Of a stretch of 30,799 nt of DNA, positions 1-8,290 are shown one piece after another. Position 1 is the first letter of the stretch; the number at the start of each line of letters is the position of its first letter. Origin of the DNA: a virus; IMG/VR virus record IMGVR_UViG_3300028548_004857, positions 1-30,799 of that record, one strand, 5' to 3'. Both the position numbers and the translations under genes were made by a program. Under the pieces are notes generated by a model. It made no database searches. It was not told the origin of the DNA and saw only the letters and a program-made list of their open reading frames with translations.

Positions 1-654
1 CATGTCAGCAACAACAGCAGATGTACCTAACAAATTCATATCAGCAACAATTGCCGCAGTTGCCAGAGTATTCATGTCTGCAACAGCGTCACTAGTTCCC
101 AATAATGCAATTGAAGCTGTGACTGCTGAGAGACTTTGCACCTGGGTAATTGTCGGACCAATTTCTGGATTACCTGTTGAGCTGTTAAAAGCAAGAACAC
201 CACCCAAGCGGGTCGCTTTATTTGGAAGTGTCATGTTTATGCTAGTTGCGTCATTAACGGGCGCTATAAGAGTTCTGGCCCTTCGCTCCTCTGCATCCCC
301 CAATGCCATCGCAACAGTGTCAAAATCGCCCTCTAAGGCCGCAGCAGTTATATTACCGCCCGATGTATAGACTCCAGTCCTTCCAAGAGGGACATCTGAC
401 AAGATAGTTACTATAACACCGTTGCCAGGCGCGGTTCCAAAAACCACTGAACCAATCCCATTTGCATGAAGGCCAGCGTTTGAGGAGCCGTCTTGGATGG
501 CATAGTGTGTGCTCTCGGTTTGTAACGTTGAGGTCAGAAATACCTTAACATCGCTCGTTGCATTAACTCTAAAACTAAAGGCAAAAGCAGTTGTTGAACC
601 GTTTCCTGTTGCCTGGGTTCTGCGAAGAACGTCTGTTACGTCAAAAGTAGCCAT
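1..654 (-). CDS. Tail fibre protein, N-terminal part (runs off the left edge)
   Basis: An open frame of 218 codons starts at ATG 654 and has no stop before position 1, so the C-terminus lies outside. The start MATFDVTDVLRRTQATG and the following beta-rich segment (about residues 20-125) resemble the N-terminal virion-attachment domain of T7 gp17-type fibres, which joins the fibre to the tail. From about residue 170 the protein has short repeats of the type LGTSxAVADMN, typical of fibre shafts in marine podoviruses. An AGGAAAT ribosome site precedes the ATG, and a copy of the recurrent intergenic motif lies just upstream. It is last in the virion gene order, as expected for a fibre. The partial gene at the right edge may be its C-terminal end. 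Confidence 0.85.
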   Translation of the reverse strand, partial: MATFDVTDVLRRTQATGNGSTTAFAFSFRVNATSDVKVFLTSTLQTESTHYAIQDGSSNAGLHANGIGSVVFGTAPGNGVIVTILSDVPLGRTGVYTSGGNITAAALEGDFDTVAMALGDAEERRARTLIAPVNDATSINMTLPNKATRLGGVLAFNSSTGNPEIGPTITQVQSLSAVTASIALLGTSDAVADMNTLATAAIVADMNLLGTSAVVADM

Positions 655-670
655 GTTATTTCCTATCTAC

Positions 671-689
671 TAGTATGGTTTCTATACAC
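671..689 (-). promoter_or_regulatory. Recurrent motif, copy A, upstream of tail fibre
   Basis: On the minus strand this reads GTGTATAGAAACCATACTA, a close match to the motif found in nine intergenic places in this window. It sits in the 54-bp gap between the large internal virion gene and the fibre gene. A TTGTGC hexamer stands 17 bp before CATACT, so the motif could lie over a sigma-70-like promoter for the fibre gene. Whether it is a promoter or an operator cannot be settled by eye. Confidence 0.5.
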
Positions 690-708
690 TTTAAGCACAA
701 GTTTGTCA

Positions 709-3700
709 TTACATATCATCTAACATGTTGTTAATATCCATTTGGACTGCATCAACTTCCGAATTGGAAGGTTTTTTAAGGCGATTTTTATTGTGTCCAG
801 TATAACTTTTATATTCATCCCTTTGCTCTATAAGCGCTCCAAGTTCTGGATATTCGAGCTTTAATAATTTTTGGGCGTAGCCTTTGTACAATGAGTCAAT
901 TGCTCTAAGCCCCTCCACTTGCTTGCCAGCTGGAACAGAAAGATATGAATCGTGATTATCAGTGCCAGGTGTTAAAAGTTCCAGGTATGTTTCATAGGCA
1001 GATATAGGGGCGGGAACGTCAGCAAAAACTTTATCTGCGTATATTGACCTTTCGGGGTAATTATACAATTCTATATATCGGTTGTATTGCTCGCCATTTA
1101 GCTTAATCATCGGCTGGTTCATTGTGCGAGAAAGCATACTTAGCCCAACTCCCAGCCTCTCTAACTCGTTATTTAAAATATCTTTTTTAGGCCGCTTTAA
1201 CACTTTAAAAGGTAAAAACGTTTGCCATCTATTTCCCCTTGCGCTGCCATCCTCCATAACATACGCGCCAGTGTATACTTTTTCGAACCAGCGATTAACC
1301 TTTGGGGGTAACTTGTTTGAAAGACCTGGGATTCGAGCTTGATGTTCTCCAAGCGCTTCGTAAAACCCTCGGATAATAGGCTGGTCTTGAAAGAACGTAG
1401 TTTCTGCATACTGGTCTGCTGGCAAAGTATTTGATGCTTCTGGATTTAAATAACGCTCAGTGAACCCGCTTAAAGAGTTGCTGTACTGACCTAAAGTTTT
1501 AAACTGTTGGCCTATTACTAATCCAGACTTTGTTATTTGTTTGGAAAGTAATTGTTTAATACGGTCTCTCTTTTGCCCTGGCTCTTCAAAGCTCGAACCC
1601 GCAAGCTCTAAAAGTTCACCAAGGAACTGGGTCATAGGCAATGCGGTCGTAATGTATTTCATAGTCGCAAGACCTAAATTTAGGCTCATTTCTTTGTTGC
1701 TTGTATCGTCATCAGAATACATTAGAGCCTCTGATGTGTCAGAAATCATCGCAAGAACCCCAGAAATTGGGTCATACCTTTCATATGAAATCCAATTCCA
1801 ATCACCCTTTTCATCTCTAGTTCCGATTGAATAGGGCCTGTGGTTTTCAAGCCATCTTGACCTTTCTAGCTTTTTAGTAGGGCCGTAACCTGTAATAGTG
1901 AAATCATCAGAAACACCACCTTTTGCTGCGAACATAAGCGAAGAAGCAACTCCAGTTGAAAAAGTAATTTTAGCTATCATTTCCCTTCTTTTTGGCCCTG
2001 GTTTTAATAACTCTGACTCCATCCCTTTATAAACTAAATCAAATGGTAGTATTAAAGGGCTGCGCTCTCCAATTCTTCTCATAATTTGGGTCGGGGTTTT
2101 GAAAAAAGGTACGAATATCTTAGTAATTGGGTGAGACATTATTCCAGAAACTGAATCAAAAACTGGAGGCAAGTCATCTTGAAAAGTCATAACTTTTGCA
2201 AATTCTTGTCCCGCGTCAAAAGCCTCTGGGCTGTGTAAGGTTTTTAAATAAGCATCTAAGCTAACTTGTTTTGCTTCCTTTTTAGAAAGACCGTTTGCAA
2301 TAGCTGACTTATAAGCTTCTATTTGTGAGCCAACAGCAACATTCTCCATTTCCATGCCTCGACCCAAAGCTTTGAAAAATTCATCAGCGGCTAACATTGG
2401 TCTAAAGCCTTGCATCCGCATTAAAGTCCCTAAACCATCAAAGAATAAAGCCCCTGCCGATTCTAGGCCTTTCCCACCATCAGCGGTTCTACGAAGGCCA
2501 GCTCCTTGAGCACTAACAGCGTTCATACTTTGAGAGTCAAATTTAGAAGTAAGGTCCCCAGTCATAGACCGTTCATGCCTCGCTGCGTACAAGCCAGCTT
2601 TTAAAGCTTGAGTAAAATACTTTCCTTGTGCTGTAAGCATAGCTAAAGATTGCCTAGAATCTCCGGCAAGAAACTTTTCAATTACAGCTAACTCCATCAT
2701 TACAGTGTTACCCGCAGCGTTCCAAACATGGGTTAATGGGTTTGACAATAATGCAGAGGTATAAATTTCTGTAAACATTGCCCCACCTTTAGACAAGAAG
2801 CCTCGTGAAAACGCCCATTTCTGTCTGTTGCTAGGTAATTTCTCATAGAAACTAAGTATTTTGTCTAAGCTTTGTTCTCCGCCAAAACTTTCCATAAAAA
2901 TATCCAGGTTGTTTTCGTCAATAATTCCTGTTGGCCCAGAATTTTGCCCTAACATTCCTCTGTTGTCTTGACCCGAAGCCTCAAGCATTAGCTTCATATT
3001 CTCCATATATGCCTTAGATGGGGTCACAATTATTTTATTCGCAACAAAAGCAAATCCAGCATCACTCTTTAGCTGTGTAAGTGAAAGCTGAGCAAATGCC
3101 TGGAGTGCAATACCTTGAGCATATTTAGCTTTATCAACTCGGCTACCTGACACTTTGTAAGCTTTTTGCAATCTTACGACTTCAGCAGCGATTGAAACAA
3201 CAACCCTAGAGGCTGCATAAGACTCTGCTGGGGTAAAGGTTCTAGCGCCAGGCTCACGGTTTACTAATTGTAAAAAAATATCTACCGCTTCTATACTTTC
3301 AGCTTCTTTAATAACGCCTTTCAAACTGTTAATGCGTGACTTAACTGGTCCGTCTAGGTTTGAGATAGGCACTTCTTTATAAGTTTTATAAATTGCTGCG
3401 ATTAAAGTATGCAATTCGTCAGTTGTTGCAGCCTCAACATTGTCTGGGTCTTTAGCTGCACGCTCTGCAATCTTTGACAGGTTAGGTAAGATTACTTTGA
3501 AGTCTACATCTACATTTGTAAATTTGCTAATAGCGTCTATTTCATCAGTCGTAATAGCTCTAATAATAGTATTTTTTCCCTCAATGTTAACCAAGGGCGC
3601 GACTACATCAGTTTTTAACCGTGAGGGTTTTAGAACATCTTCCGGTGGGCCAATCTCTACTTTAGGTGCGGGAACTGGCCTACGAACAACATCAGCTACT

Positions 3701-3858
3701 GCTCCACCACCTTTATTAAAAAGACCAGCAACTTCAGTTCTAGACTCTGCTTCCTGGCCGTCATCAATTAACTCTAAACCAGAATCCACAGCAATAGCTT
3801 CAGCTTGTGCATCTGTCGCTACTTCTTCTTCTATTACGGTTTCTCTATTGAGCGCCAT
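709..3858 (-). CDS. Large internal virion (ejection) protein, T7 gp16-position
   Basis: This 1049-residue protein lies between the ART-bearing virion protein and the tail fibre, the place of gp16 in T7, whose product is ejected and helps form the channel across the host envelope. It is long, mostly helical and low in cysteine, with an acidic start (residues 1-40), several alanine/leucine-rich amphipathic stretches and a basic C-terminus near KKPSNSE. I see no soluble lytic transglycosylase motif of the kind at the N-terminus of T7 gp16. The start overlaps the upstream gene by 14 bp, indicating translational coupling. The role comes mainly from size and synteny. Confidence 0.75.
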   Translation of the reverse strand: MALNRETVIEEEVATDAQAEAIAVDSGLELIDDGQEAESRTEVAGLFNKGGGAVADVVRRPVPAPKVEIGPPEDVLKPSRLKTDVVAPLVNIEGKNTIIRAITTDEIDAISKFTNVDVDFKVILPNLSKIAERAAKDPDNVEAATTDELHTLIAAIYKTYKEVPISNLDGPVKSRINSLKGVIKEAESIEAVDIFLQLVNREPGARTFTPAESYAASRVVVSIAAEVVRLQKAYKVSGSRVDKAKYAQGIALQAFAQLSLTQLKSDAGFAFVANKIIVTPSKAYMENMKLMLEASGQDNRGMLGQNSGPTGIIDENNLDIFMESFGGEQSLDKILSFYEKLPSNRQKWAFSRGFLSKGGAMFTEIYTSALLSNPLTHVWNAAGNTVMMELAVIEKFLAGDSRQSLAMLTAQGKYFTQALKAGLYAARHERSMTGDLTSKFDSQSMNAVSAQGAGLRRTADGGKGLESAGALFFDGLGTLMRMQGFRPMLAADEFFKALGRGMEMENVAVGSQIEAYKSAIANGLSKKEAKQVSLDAYLKTLHSPEAFDAGQEFAKVMTFQDDLPPVFDSVSGIMSHPITKIFVPFFKTPTQIMRRIGERSPLILPFDLVYKGMESELLKPGPKRREMIAKITFSTGVASSLMFAAKGGVSDDFTITGYGPTKKLERSRWLENHRPYSIGTRDEKGDWNWISYERYDPISGVLAMISDTSEALMYSDDDTSNKEMSLNLGLATMKYITTALPMTQFLGELLELAGSSFEEPGQKRDRIKQLLSKQITKSGLVIGQQFKTLGQYSNSLSGFTERYLNPEASNTLPADQYAETTFFQDQPIIRGFYEALGEHQARIPGLSNKLPPKVNRWFEKVYTGAYVMEDGSARGNRWQTFLPFKVLKRPKKDILNNELERLGVGLSMLSRTMNQPMIKLNGEQYNRYIELYNYPERSIYADKVFADVPAPISAYETYLELLTPGTDNHDSYLSVPAGKQVEGLRAIDSLYKGYAQKLLKLEYPELGALIEQRDEYKSYTGHNKNRLKKPSNSEVDAVQMDINNMLDDM

Positions 3859-6046
3859 CTTGTTCTCCGTTCTGAGTAGCAGCTAGACTTGTTATTGCAA
3901 CTGGCCCAACAATTCCGTATTTTTCTAAGATTTTAATCATGTTGTCATCAAATATAACAAAATTACTTGAAGTGCCGCTAGTTTTTCGTGCTGAATTGTC
4001 CAAATATTTTATACCAGGAATACCCGCTTCTGCTAGTTTTTTAGATGCTAATCTACTAGCATCCGACTTTTTAAACCCAGTATAATATGGTAAATTTTTA
4101 CGCTCGTTTAAAAGCTTATCATAATTATCAACAGCTTTGCGGCCTATATCCGTAAGGTTTTGTTGATAGCCACTTGAATTTTTTGAAATAATATCACTCA
4201 ATTTTTTTAGTTCTATGTTAATTTCTGCTATTCTGCCAGTTGTCTCTGCTGTTTCTGTTTTTGCAATATTAGTCATAATGGCCTCAAGAATCATGCTCCC
4301 AGACATGGAGGTATAATCCTCTTCTATATAGCCAGCTCTTATAAGTTTCTCTTGTACTTGTTTAGTTTGCCGTGAAAACGGTAATTCGTTATCAAGCAAA
4401 TCTTCTGGCTTAGGAGCCAATCCAACTTTGTATACTTTGCCATCGGTAGAATTATTAGTGACTCGCCCACGCAATGCTTCCATTTTTGTAACTTCATTAG
4501 CGTAAAGGGCGGCCGCGTCTTTATTTCCAAAATCAAGCATTTCTTGTTGAGCTTCTTTAGCTTCTTTAATTGCTTGCTCTAAATTACCGCCTGTCGCGCC
4601 AAGATTGTCAGCAATATCTTGGTCCCCGACAACCCAATCAAAATGCTTGTTGCCACGAATAAAAGGCGTACCATCAATGTCAACGCTTCTTGAATGAGCA
4701 TCACGGTAATACTTGGCGATGTCTTCCTCTTGTGCAAAATAAAGTCCATACCCAAATGCTTGCGCTCCTTCACCTGTACCAATCATACCAATTTCAAATT
4801 TATTAAAATTGGCCCCTGAGCCGTGAAATGCTATTATGCCAGGCTCTGCTTCTGTTGGCATTATAATCGAAACTGGCTTTTCGGCTGTCGGCGGCTCGAA
4901 TCGTCCAGTCTCAAAATATCGTGCTTGGGAATCTCCAAACCTTTCGCCCACTTTAGCAATACCAGTGTCTATTGCTTTGTCTATTTCACCGGCGCCCATT
5001 GAAGACATAGTTGTGGTATTCTCACCAGCATCGAGGCGTGCTTGCGCGTTTTCGCCCATATCACCTAAAAGCTTTTTTCCAGTATCCACAACCGCCTCCC
5101 CCGCTTTAGCCACAGCTGGGATTGCATTTGATAAAGTATTGCCAAATGTTGCTCCAATGGCATAGCTTTCTAAAGCTTCTCCAGCGCTAAAGTTTTCTTG
5201 ACCACCTCCGTTTATTTTAACGTTTTGGCGGGCTAAATTATCAGCAGCTGTATAAAATCCAGCCTCAAGGCCAATGGTCGAAAAGGGGGCTTTAGCTGTG
5301 CTCATGGCTACCTTGCCAGCATTTGTTAAAATACTTTGCTCCAGAAATTGTTTTAATCCCTGCTTGGTCATAGCTTTTAAGGACTCTCTTCCAAGAGTTC
5401 CTATGCCTAGAGTACCTAGCCCGACCCAGCTTAAAGGGTCAGCCGCAACATTAAACAGACCTTTTGCTACATTGCTGGCTAAAACGCCTTCACGGTCAGA
5501 TGTCTCAAGCATATAGTATAAAGCACGTTGGACACCTGGGGGAGCATTAATTAACTTTGCAGTATTAACACCCATCGCTGTTACGTTCATGTTAAATCTG
5601 TTCATAAAGTTAGCGCCCCAACCTCCATAATACTCAGAGTCAAGACCTGTTTCGCTTTGGTCTATCGCTGATTGAGCAGCGTCCACTGGCAACCAGCTAG
5701 GTCTTTTGTTTATGTCGCTCTTACCTTTATTAAGATAGCTGTGGAGTAATCGAGAAGCGGTTATAAAATTAGGGTCATTTAATTCAGTGCCTTGTTCTTG
5801 AGCAGCAACATTAGCTAAATTGCTTTTTTCAAATATCTCATGCGGCAATGGATAAATACGACCACGATTAAGGTCATACTCGTTAGACTCCTGAGTGTTT
5901 TTAACCATACCTTCTGGGTCTTCGCCCCAGGGCAATGGAACTTCGCCAAATCCAGCCTTAACTTTGAAAGTCTTAGGGTCATGGTAAAAAAAATCTGCAT
6001 TAGTTTCAGAATTTAATTCAGCTGTTGCCTCTTCCCAAATACCCAT
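3845..6046 (-). CDS. Internal virion protein with C-terminal ADP-ribosyltransferase-like domain
   Basis: The protein has 733 residues. Residues 1-390 are helical with Gly/Ala-rich, possibly membrane-active stretches (about 195-225 and 295-335) and fit an ejected internal virion protein. Residues about 404-715 resemble the ART-PolyVal family of phage polyvalent proteins: AFHGSG at 406-411, GTGEGAQAFGYGLYFA at 423-438, and AGIPGIKYLD at 674-683 followed by FVIFDD. In that family the histidine and the tyrosine-phenylalanine pair line the NAD pocket. If active, the virion would deliver a modifying enzyme into the host with the DNA. The insert between the two conserved blocks is long and partly coiled-coil. 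Start and stop overlap the neighbouring genes (TGATG at 6046), so it belongs to the virion operon. Activity is inferred. Confidence 0.78.
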   Translation of the reverse strand: MGIWEEATAELNSETNADFFYHDPKTFKVKAGFGEVPLPWGEDPEGMVKNTQESNEYDLNRGRIYPLPHEIFEKSNLANVAAQEQGTELNDPNFITASRLLHSYLNKGKSDINKRPSWLPVDAAQSAIDQSETGLDSEYYGGWGANFMNRFNMNVTAMGVNTAKLINAPPGVQRALYYMLETSDREGVLASNVAKGLFNVAADPLSWVGLGTLGIGTLGRESLKAMTKQGLKQFLEQSILTNAGKVAMSTAKAPFSTIGLEAGFYTAADNLARQNVKINGGGQENFSAGEALESYAIGATFGNTLSNAIPAVAKAGEAVVDTGKKLLGDMGENAQARLDAGENTTTMSSMGAGEIDKAIDTGIAKVGERFGDSQARYFETGRFEPPTAEKPVSIIMPTEAEPGIIAFHGSGANFNKFEIGMIGTGEGAQAFGYGLYFAQEEDIAKYYRDAHSRSVDIDGTPFIRGNKHFDWVVGDQDIADNLGATGGNLEQAIKEAKEAQQEMLDFGNKDAAALYANEVTKMEALRGRVTNNSTDGKVYKVGLAPKPEDLLDNELPFSRQTKQVQEKLIRAGYIEEDYTSMSGSMILEAIMTNIAKTETAETTGRIAEINIELKKLSDIISKNSSGYQQNLTDIGRKAVDNYDKLLNERKNLPYYTGFKKSDASRLASKKLAEAGIPGIKYLDNSARKTSGTSSNFVIFDDNMIKILEKYGIVGPVAITSLAATQNGEQDGAQ

Positions 6047-7839
6047 CAGTCGCTCCAGTTATCTTTTAAATCAACGCCATCATACTCTGCTGCTTCTAGA
6101 ATATCGTTTATTTTTTTTCTTCTAAGATTGTCTGTTCTGTTATCTTGCAGACCGTTTAACTCTGCTAATAACTGATTTTTAGTTTTATCATTTTTCAACA
6201 AAAGACGATTATATCTAGTTAAATCTTGACCATTATCATCATCAATAAATGGTGTTAAATTTTCATCAAGCCATACGTCAACATCAAAATCTAAAGGGTT
6301 TTTTCTCTTTGCAGCATCCATTAAAAGCTCAAATTCTTGCATCTTATTAAATCTGCTGTTCTGAGCCGCAGTCGGGTTAAACATCATTCCCATAGGTAAC
6401 CTAAAGCTTTTCCTAATTCTTTTTAATCCGTCAGCATAATTAGAGTCCATTCGACTTCTTATAGTGTTAGAATAATCTTTATAATCTTTTGAACTAAGGT
6501 CGCCGTTCAAATACATTTGATTAAGTTTTGTCAAATTAACCTGGTCAACGCCGTTTCCAATAGCCTCAGTTGAGGACAATTTCATATCTAAAGCTGAAAT
6601 TTTAGACACGTTTGAGTTTTCGGGAATAAACAAAGTGCCGCCATCTGTTTGGATTTGATTAATCTTAGTTCTTCTTTCTTGAATCTCAGAGCTAAGCCTG
6701 GAATTTTCTGATTCAACTCTGTCAAGAATTCCTAAATAGTTCTCTAAATTTCCCGCTGGGTCTGATGCAATCTTAACTAAAACCTTTGCAAGCTGGTCAT
6801 CCATATTATTTAGAATTTTTTTATCGTTTTCAATTATTTGCCTAGAAAACAACTCTTCATCGTTTACTGTTTGCATCCAAGCATTTCTAGCCGCTGTAAT
6901 TACTGCAAGCTTTCCTTTGCCAGATTTTAGGATATCAACAGCTGTTTGCAGTTGAGGAGTTACGCTTTCCCCTTTTGCTATGTTTTGGTATATTTCATAT
7001 TTGTCTTCGGCTAAAAATATTTCATTAGAAATGTAACCTTCAGCAGCGTTGTTTATTTCATTGTCAAATTTTAAAGCAAGCCCCTCAATTTCAGATTTTG
7101 TATAACCCGCACGCAACGCGTGATTAAGTGTGTTAGCTTTGTAAATTAATAAAAAGTCTTTAGTTGCCTCATTGTATGAAGGCGAACCATCAGCCATTGT
7201 CCCCAACGGCACACCTAAATCAAAAAGATTTGGAATTACTTTACCAAAAGTTAAATTTAGGCCCATTGCAAAAGATGCTTTATCCTCAATTTTACGATTG
7301 GCTAGATAAGTTTTGGCGTAGCCGTTATATTGAGCGTTTCCAATAGTTGCAATTTCAGCTCTAAATTGTTTTGCATATATTGGGTCTATGCCATCTAAAG
7401 TTTCACCGTACCCTTTTACTATTTCGCCAACTTCGTTAAGAAAAGCCGCAGGACTAGCATCGTTTATCTGTGCATTGTTTAGTGCCTCAGAAAGAGATGT
7501 ACGCGCCATAATTGTAATTTGGTCTGAAACAGTTTTTAGTCCTTGTGCGTAAGCTGACCTTTCAAATAATGAACCTGTTTGATTACCAGGCAGCGATAAG
7601 CTTTCCCCACTATCCATAGCAGCTCTAATCTGTTCAGCTGTTGGGGCCTTATCCGCACCAAATTCAGCTCCAGCTACCTTTGCTTTAATTCTTTCTTTAT
7701 CCATTAACTGAGATGTCATCCGGTCCATTGCCTGACCAAAATTAGCCGCGCCTCTAGCCACAGCTTTTGATGCCGCGAAATCAATCTTAGGAACTTGTAG
7801 CGCTACATTCGCACGTTGATATGGTATGTTACGGGCCAC
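6046..7839 (-). CDS. Internal virion protein, T7 gp15-position
   Basis: This is a helical protein of about 597 residues between the gp14-like and ART-bearing proteins, matching the place of T7 gp15, part of the ejected core. I chose the GTG at 7839 because GGGGGAG lies 6-7 bases upstream, the protein then starts VARNIPYQRANVALQVPKI, and overlap with the previous gene falls to 11 bp. An in-frame ATG at 7875 would add 12 residues without a comparable ribosome site. There are long coiled-coil-like stretches (for example around SRLSSEIQERRTKINQIQ) and no catalytic motif that I recognise. Confidence 0.75.
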   Translation of the reverse strand: MARNIPYQRANVALQVPKIDFAASKAVARGAANFGQAMDRMTSQLMDKERIKAKVAGAEFGADKAPTAEQIRAAMDSGESLSLPGNQTGSLFERSAYAQGLKTVSDQITIMARTSLSEALNNAQINDASPAAFLNEVGEIVKGYGETLDGIDPIYAKQFRAEIATIGNAQYNGYAKTYLANRKIEDKASFAMGLNLTFGKVIPNLFDLGVPLGTMADGSPSYNEATKDFLLIYKANTLNHALRAGYTKSEIEGLALKFDNEINNAAEGYISNEIFLAEDKYEIYQNIAKGESVTPQLQTAVDILKSGKGKLAVITAARNAWMQTVNDEELFSRQIIENDKKILNNMDDQLAKVLVKIASDPAGNLENYLGILDRVESENSRLSSEIQERRTKINQIQTDGGTLFIPENSNVSKISALDMKLSSTEAIGNGVDQVNLTKLNQMYLNGDLSSKDYKDYSNTIRSRMDSNYADGLKRIRKSFRLPMGMMFNPTAAQNSRFNKMQEFELLMDAAKRKNPLDFDVDVWLDENLTPFIDDDNGQDLTRYNRLLLKNDKTKNQLLAELNGLQDNRTDNLRRKKINDILEAAEYDGVDLKDNWSD

Positions 7840-8290
7840 TTGTAGCTCCCCCAGACCAAGTGCTCGCCATTTCATTTACATTTTGAGCACCCTTAGTAAA
7901 AGCCATAATTTTACCCATTCGCCTAGAAGTTCTAGCAGCTGAGAAATATTGGTTAGCTTGATAGGTCCCCATTTTTCTTGCAATTTCTGCGTTATTTAAA
8001 GATATCCTACTGTCTCTCATCGCACCAGAGAGGCTGGCAAGGTCAAGGTAGTGATTGCTTGAGCCAGACTGGAATGGAGATAGTCCACCAGCTGCTGCCC
8101 GTGCGGTGCTTGAGGCTAAGTTTGCTATCACTCTTTCCTTAATCGCGTTACTTTCTAAGGTATAATTAAGCGCAGACACTCGGCTTTGAACTTTTGCTTG
8201 CTCAGCTTGGGCAATATATTGCTCAGACTCGGCATTGCCTTGCAAAATTGATGCGGCCATTGTGCCAACTGTTGATATAATTGCTGTCAT
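7829..8290 (-). CDS. Internal virion protein A, T7 gp14-like
   Basis: The 153-residue protein has an N-terminal hydrophobic/alanine stretch (MTAIISTVGTMAASIL) followed by a long helix rich in Ala, Gln and Glu. This is the usual pattern of gp14-like ejection proteins, which form the outer-membrane part of the DNA channel. It directly follows tail tubular protein B (TAAATG, no spacing) and precedes the gp15-like gene, as in T7. The assignment rests on composition, length (T7 gp14 has 196 residues) and gene order. Confidence 0.7.
   Translation of the reverse strand: MTAIISTVGTMAASILQGNAESEQYIAQAEQAKVQSRVSALNYTLESNAIKERVIANLASSTARAAAGGLSPFQSGSSNHYLDLASLSGAMRDSRISLNNAEIARKMGTYQANQYFSAARTSRRMGKIMAFTKGAQNVNEMASTWSGGATSGP

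Noticed and set aside
2-370. Plus-strand open frame of 122 codons
   Set aside because: It is the reverse of the tail-fibre repeats; the minus strand has a better protein with a ribosome site and fits the operon.
709-3858. Lytic transglycosylase in the gp16-position protein
   Set aside because: No catalytic Glu in an ESG..P-type context was found at the N-terminus or elsewhere.
3440-3886. Plus-strand open frame of 148 codons
   Set aside because: Ser-rich, low-complexity antisense shadow of the large internal virion gene, without a ribosome site or neighbours on that strand.
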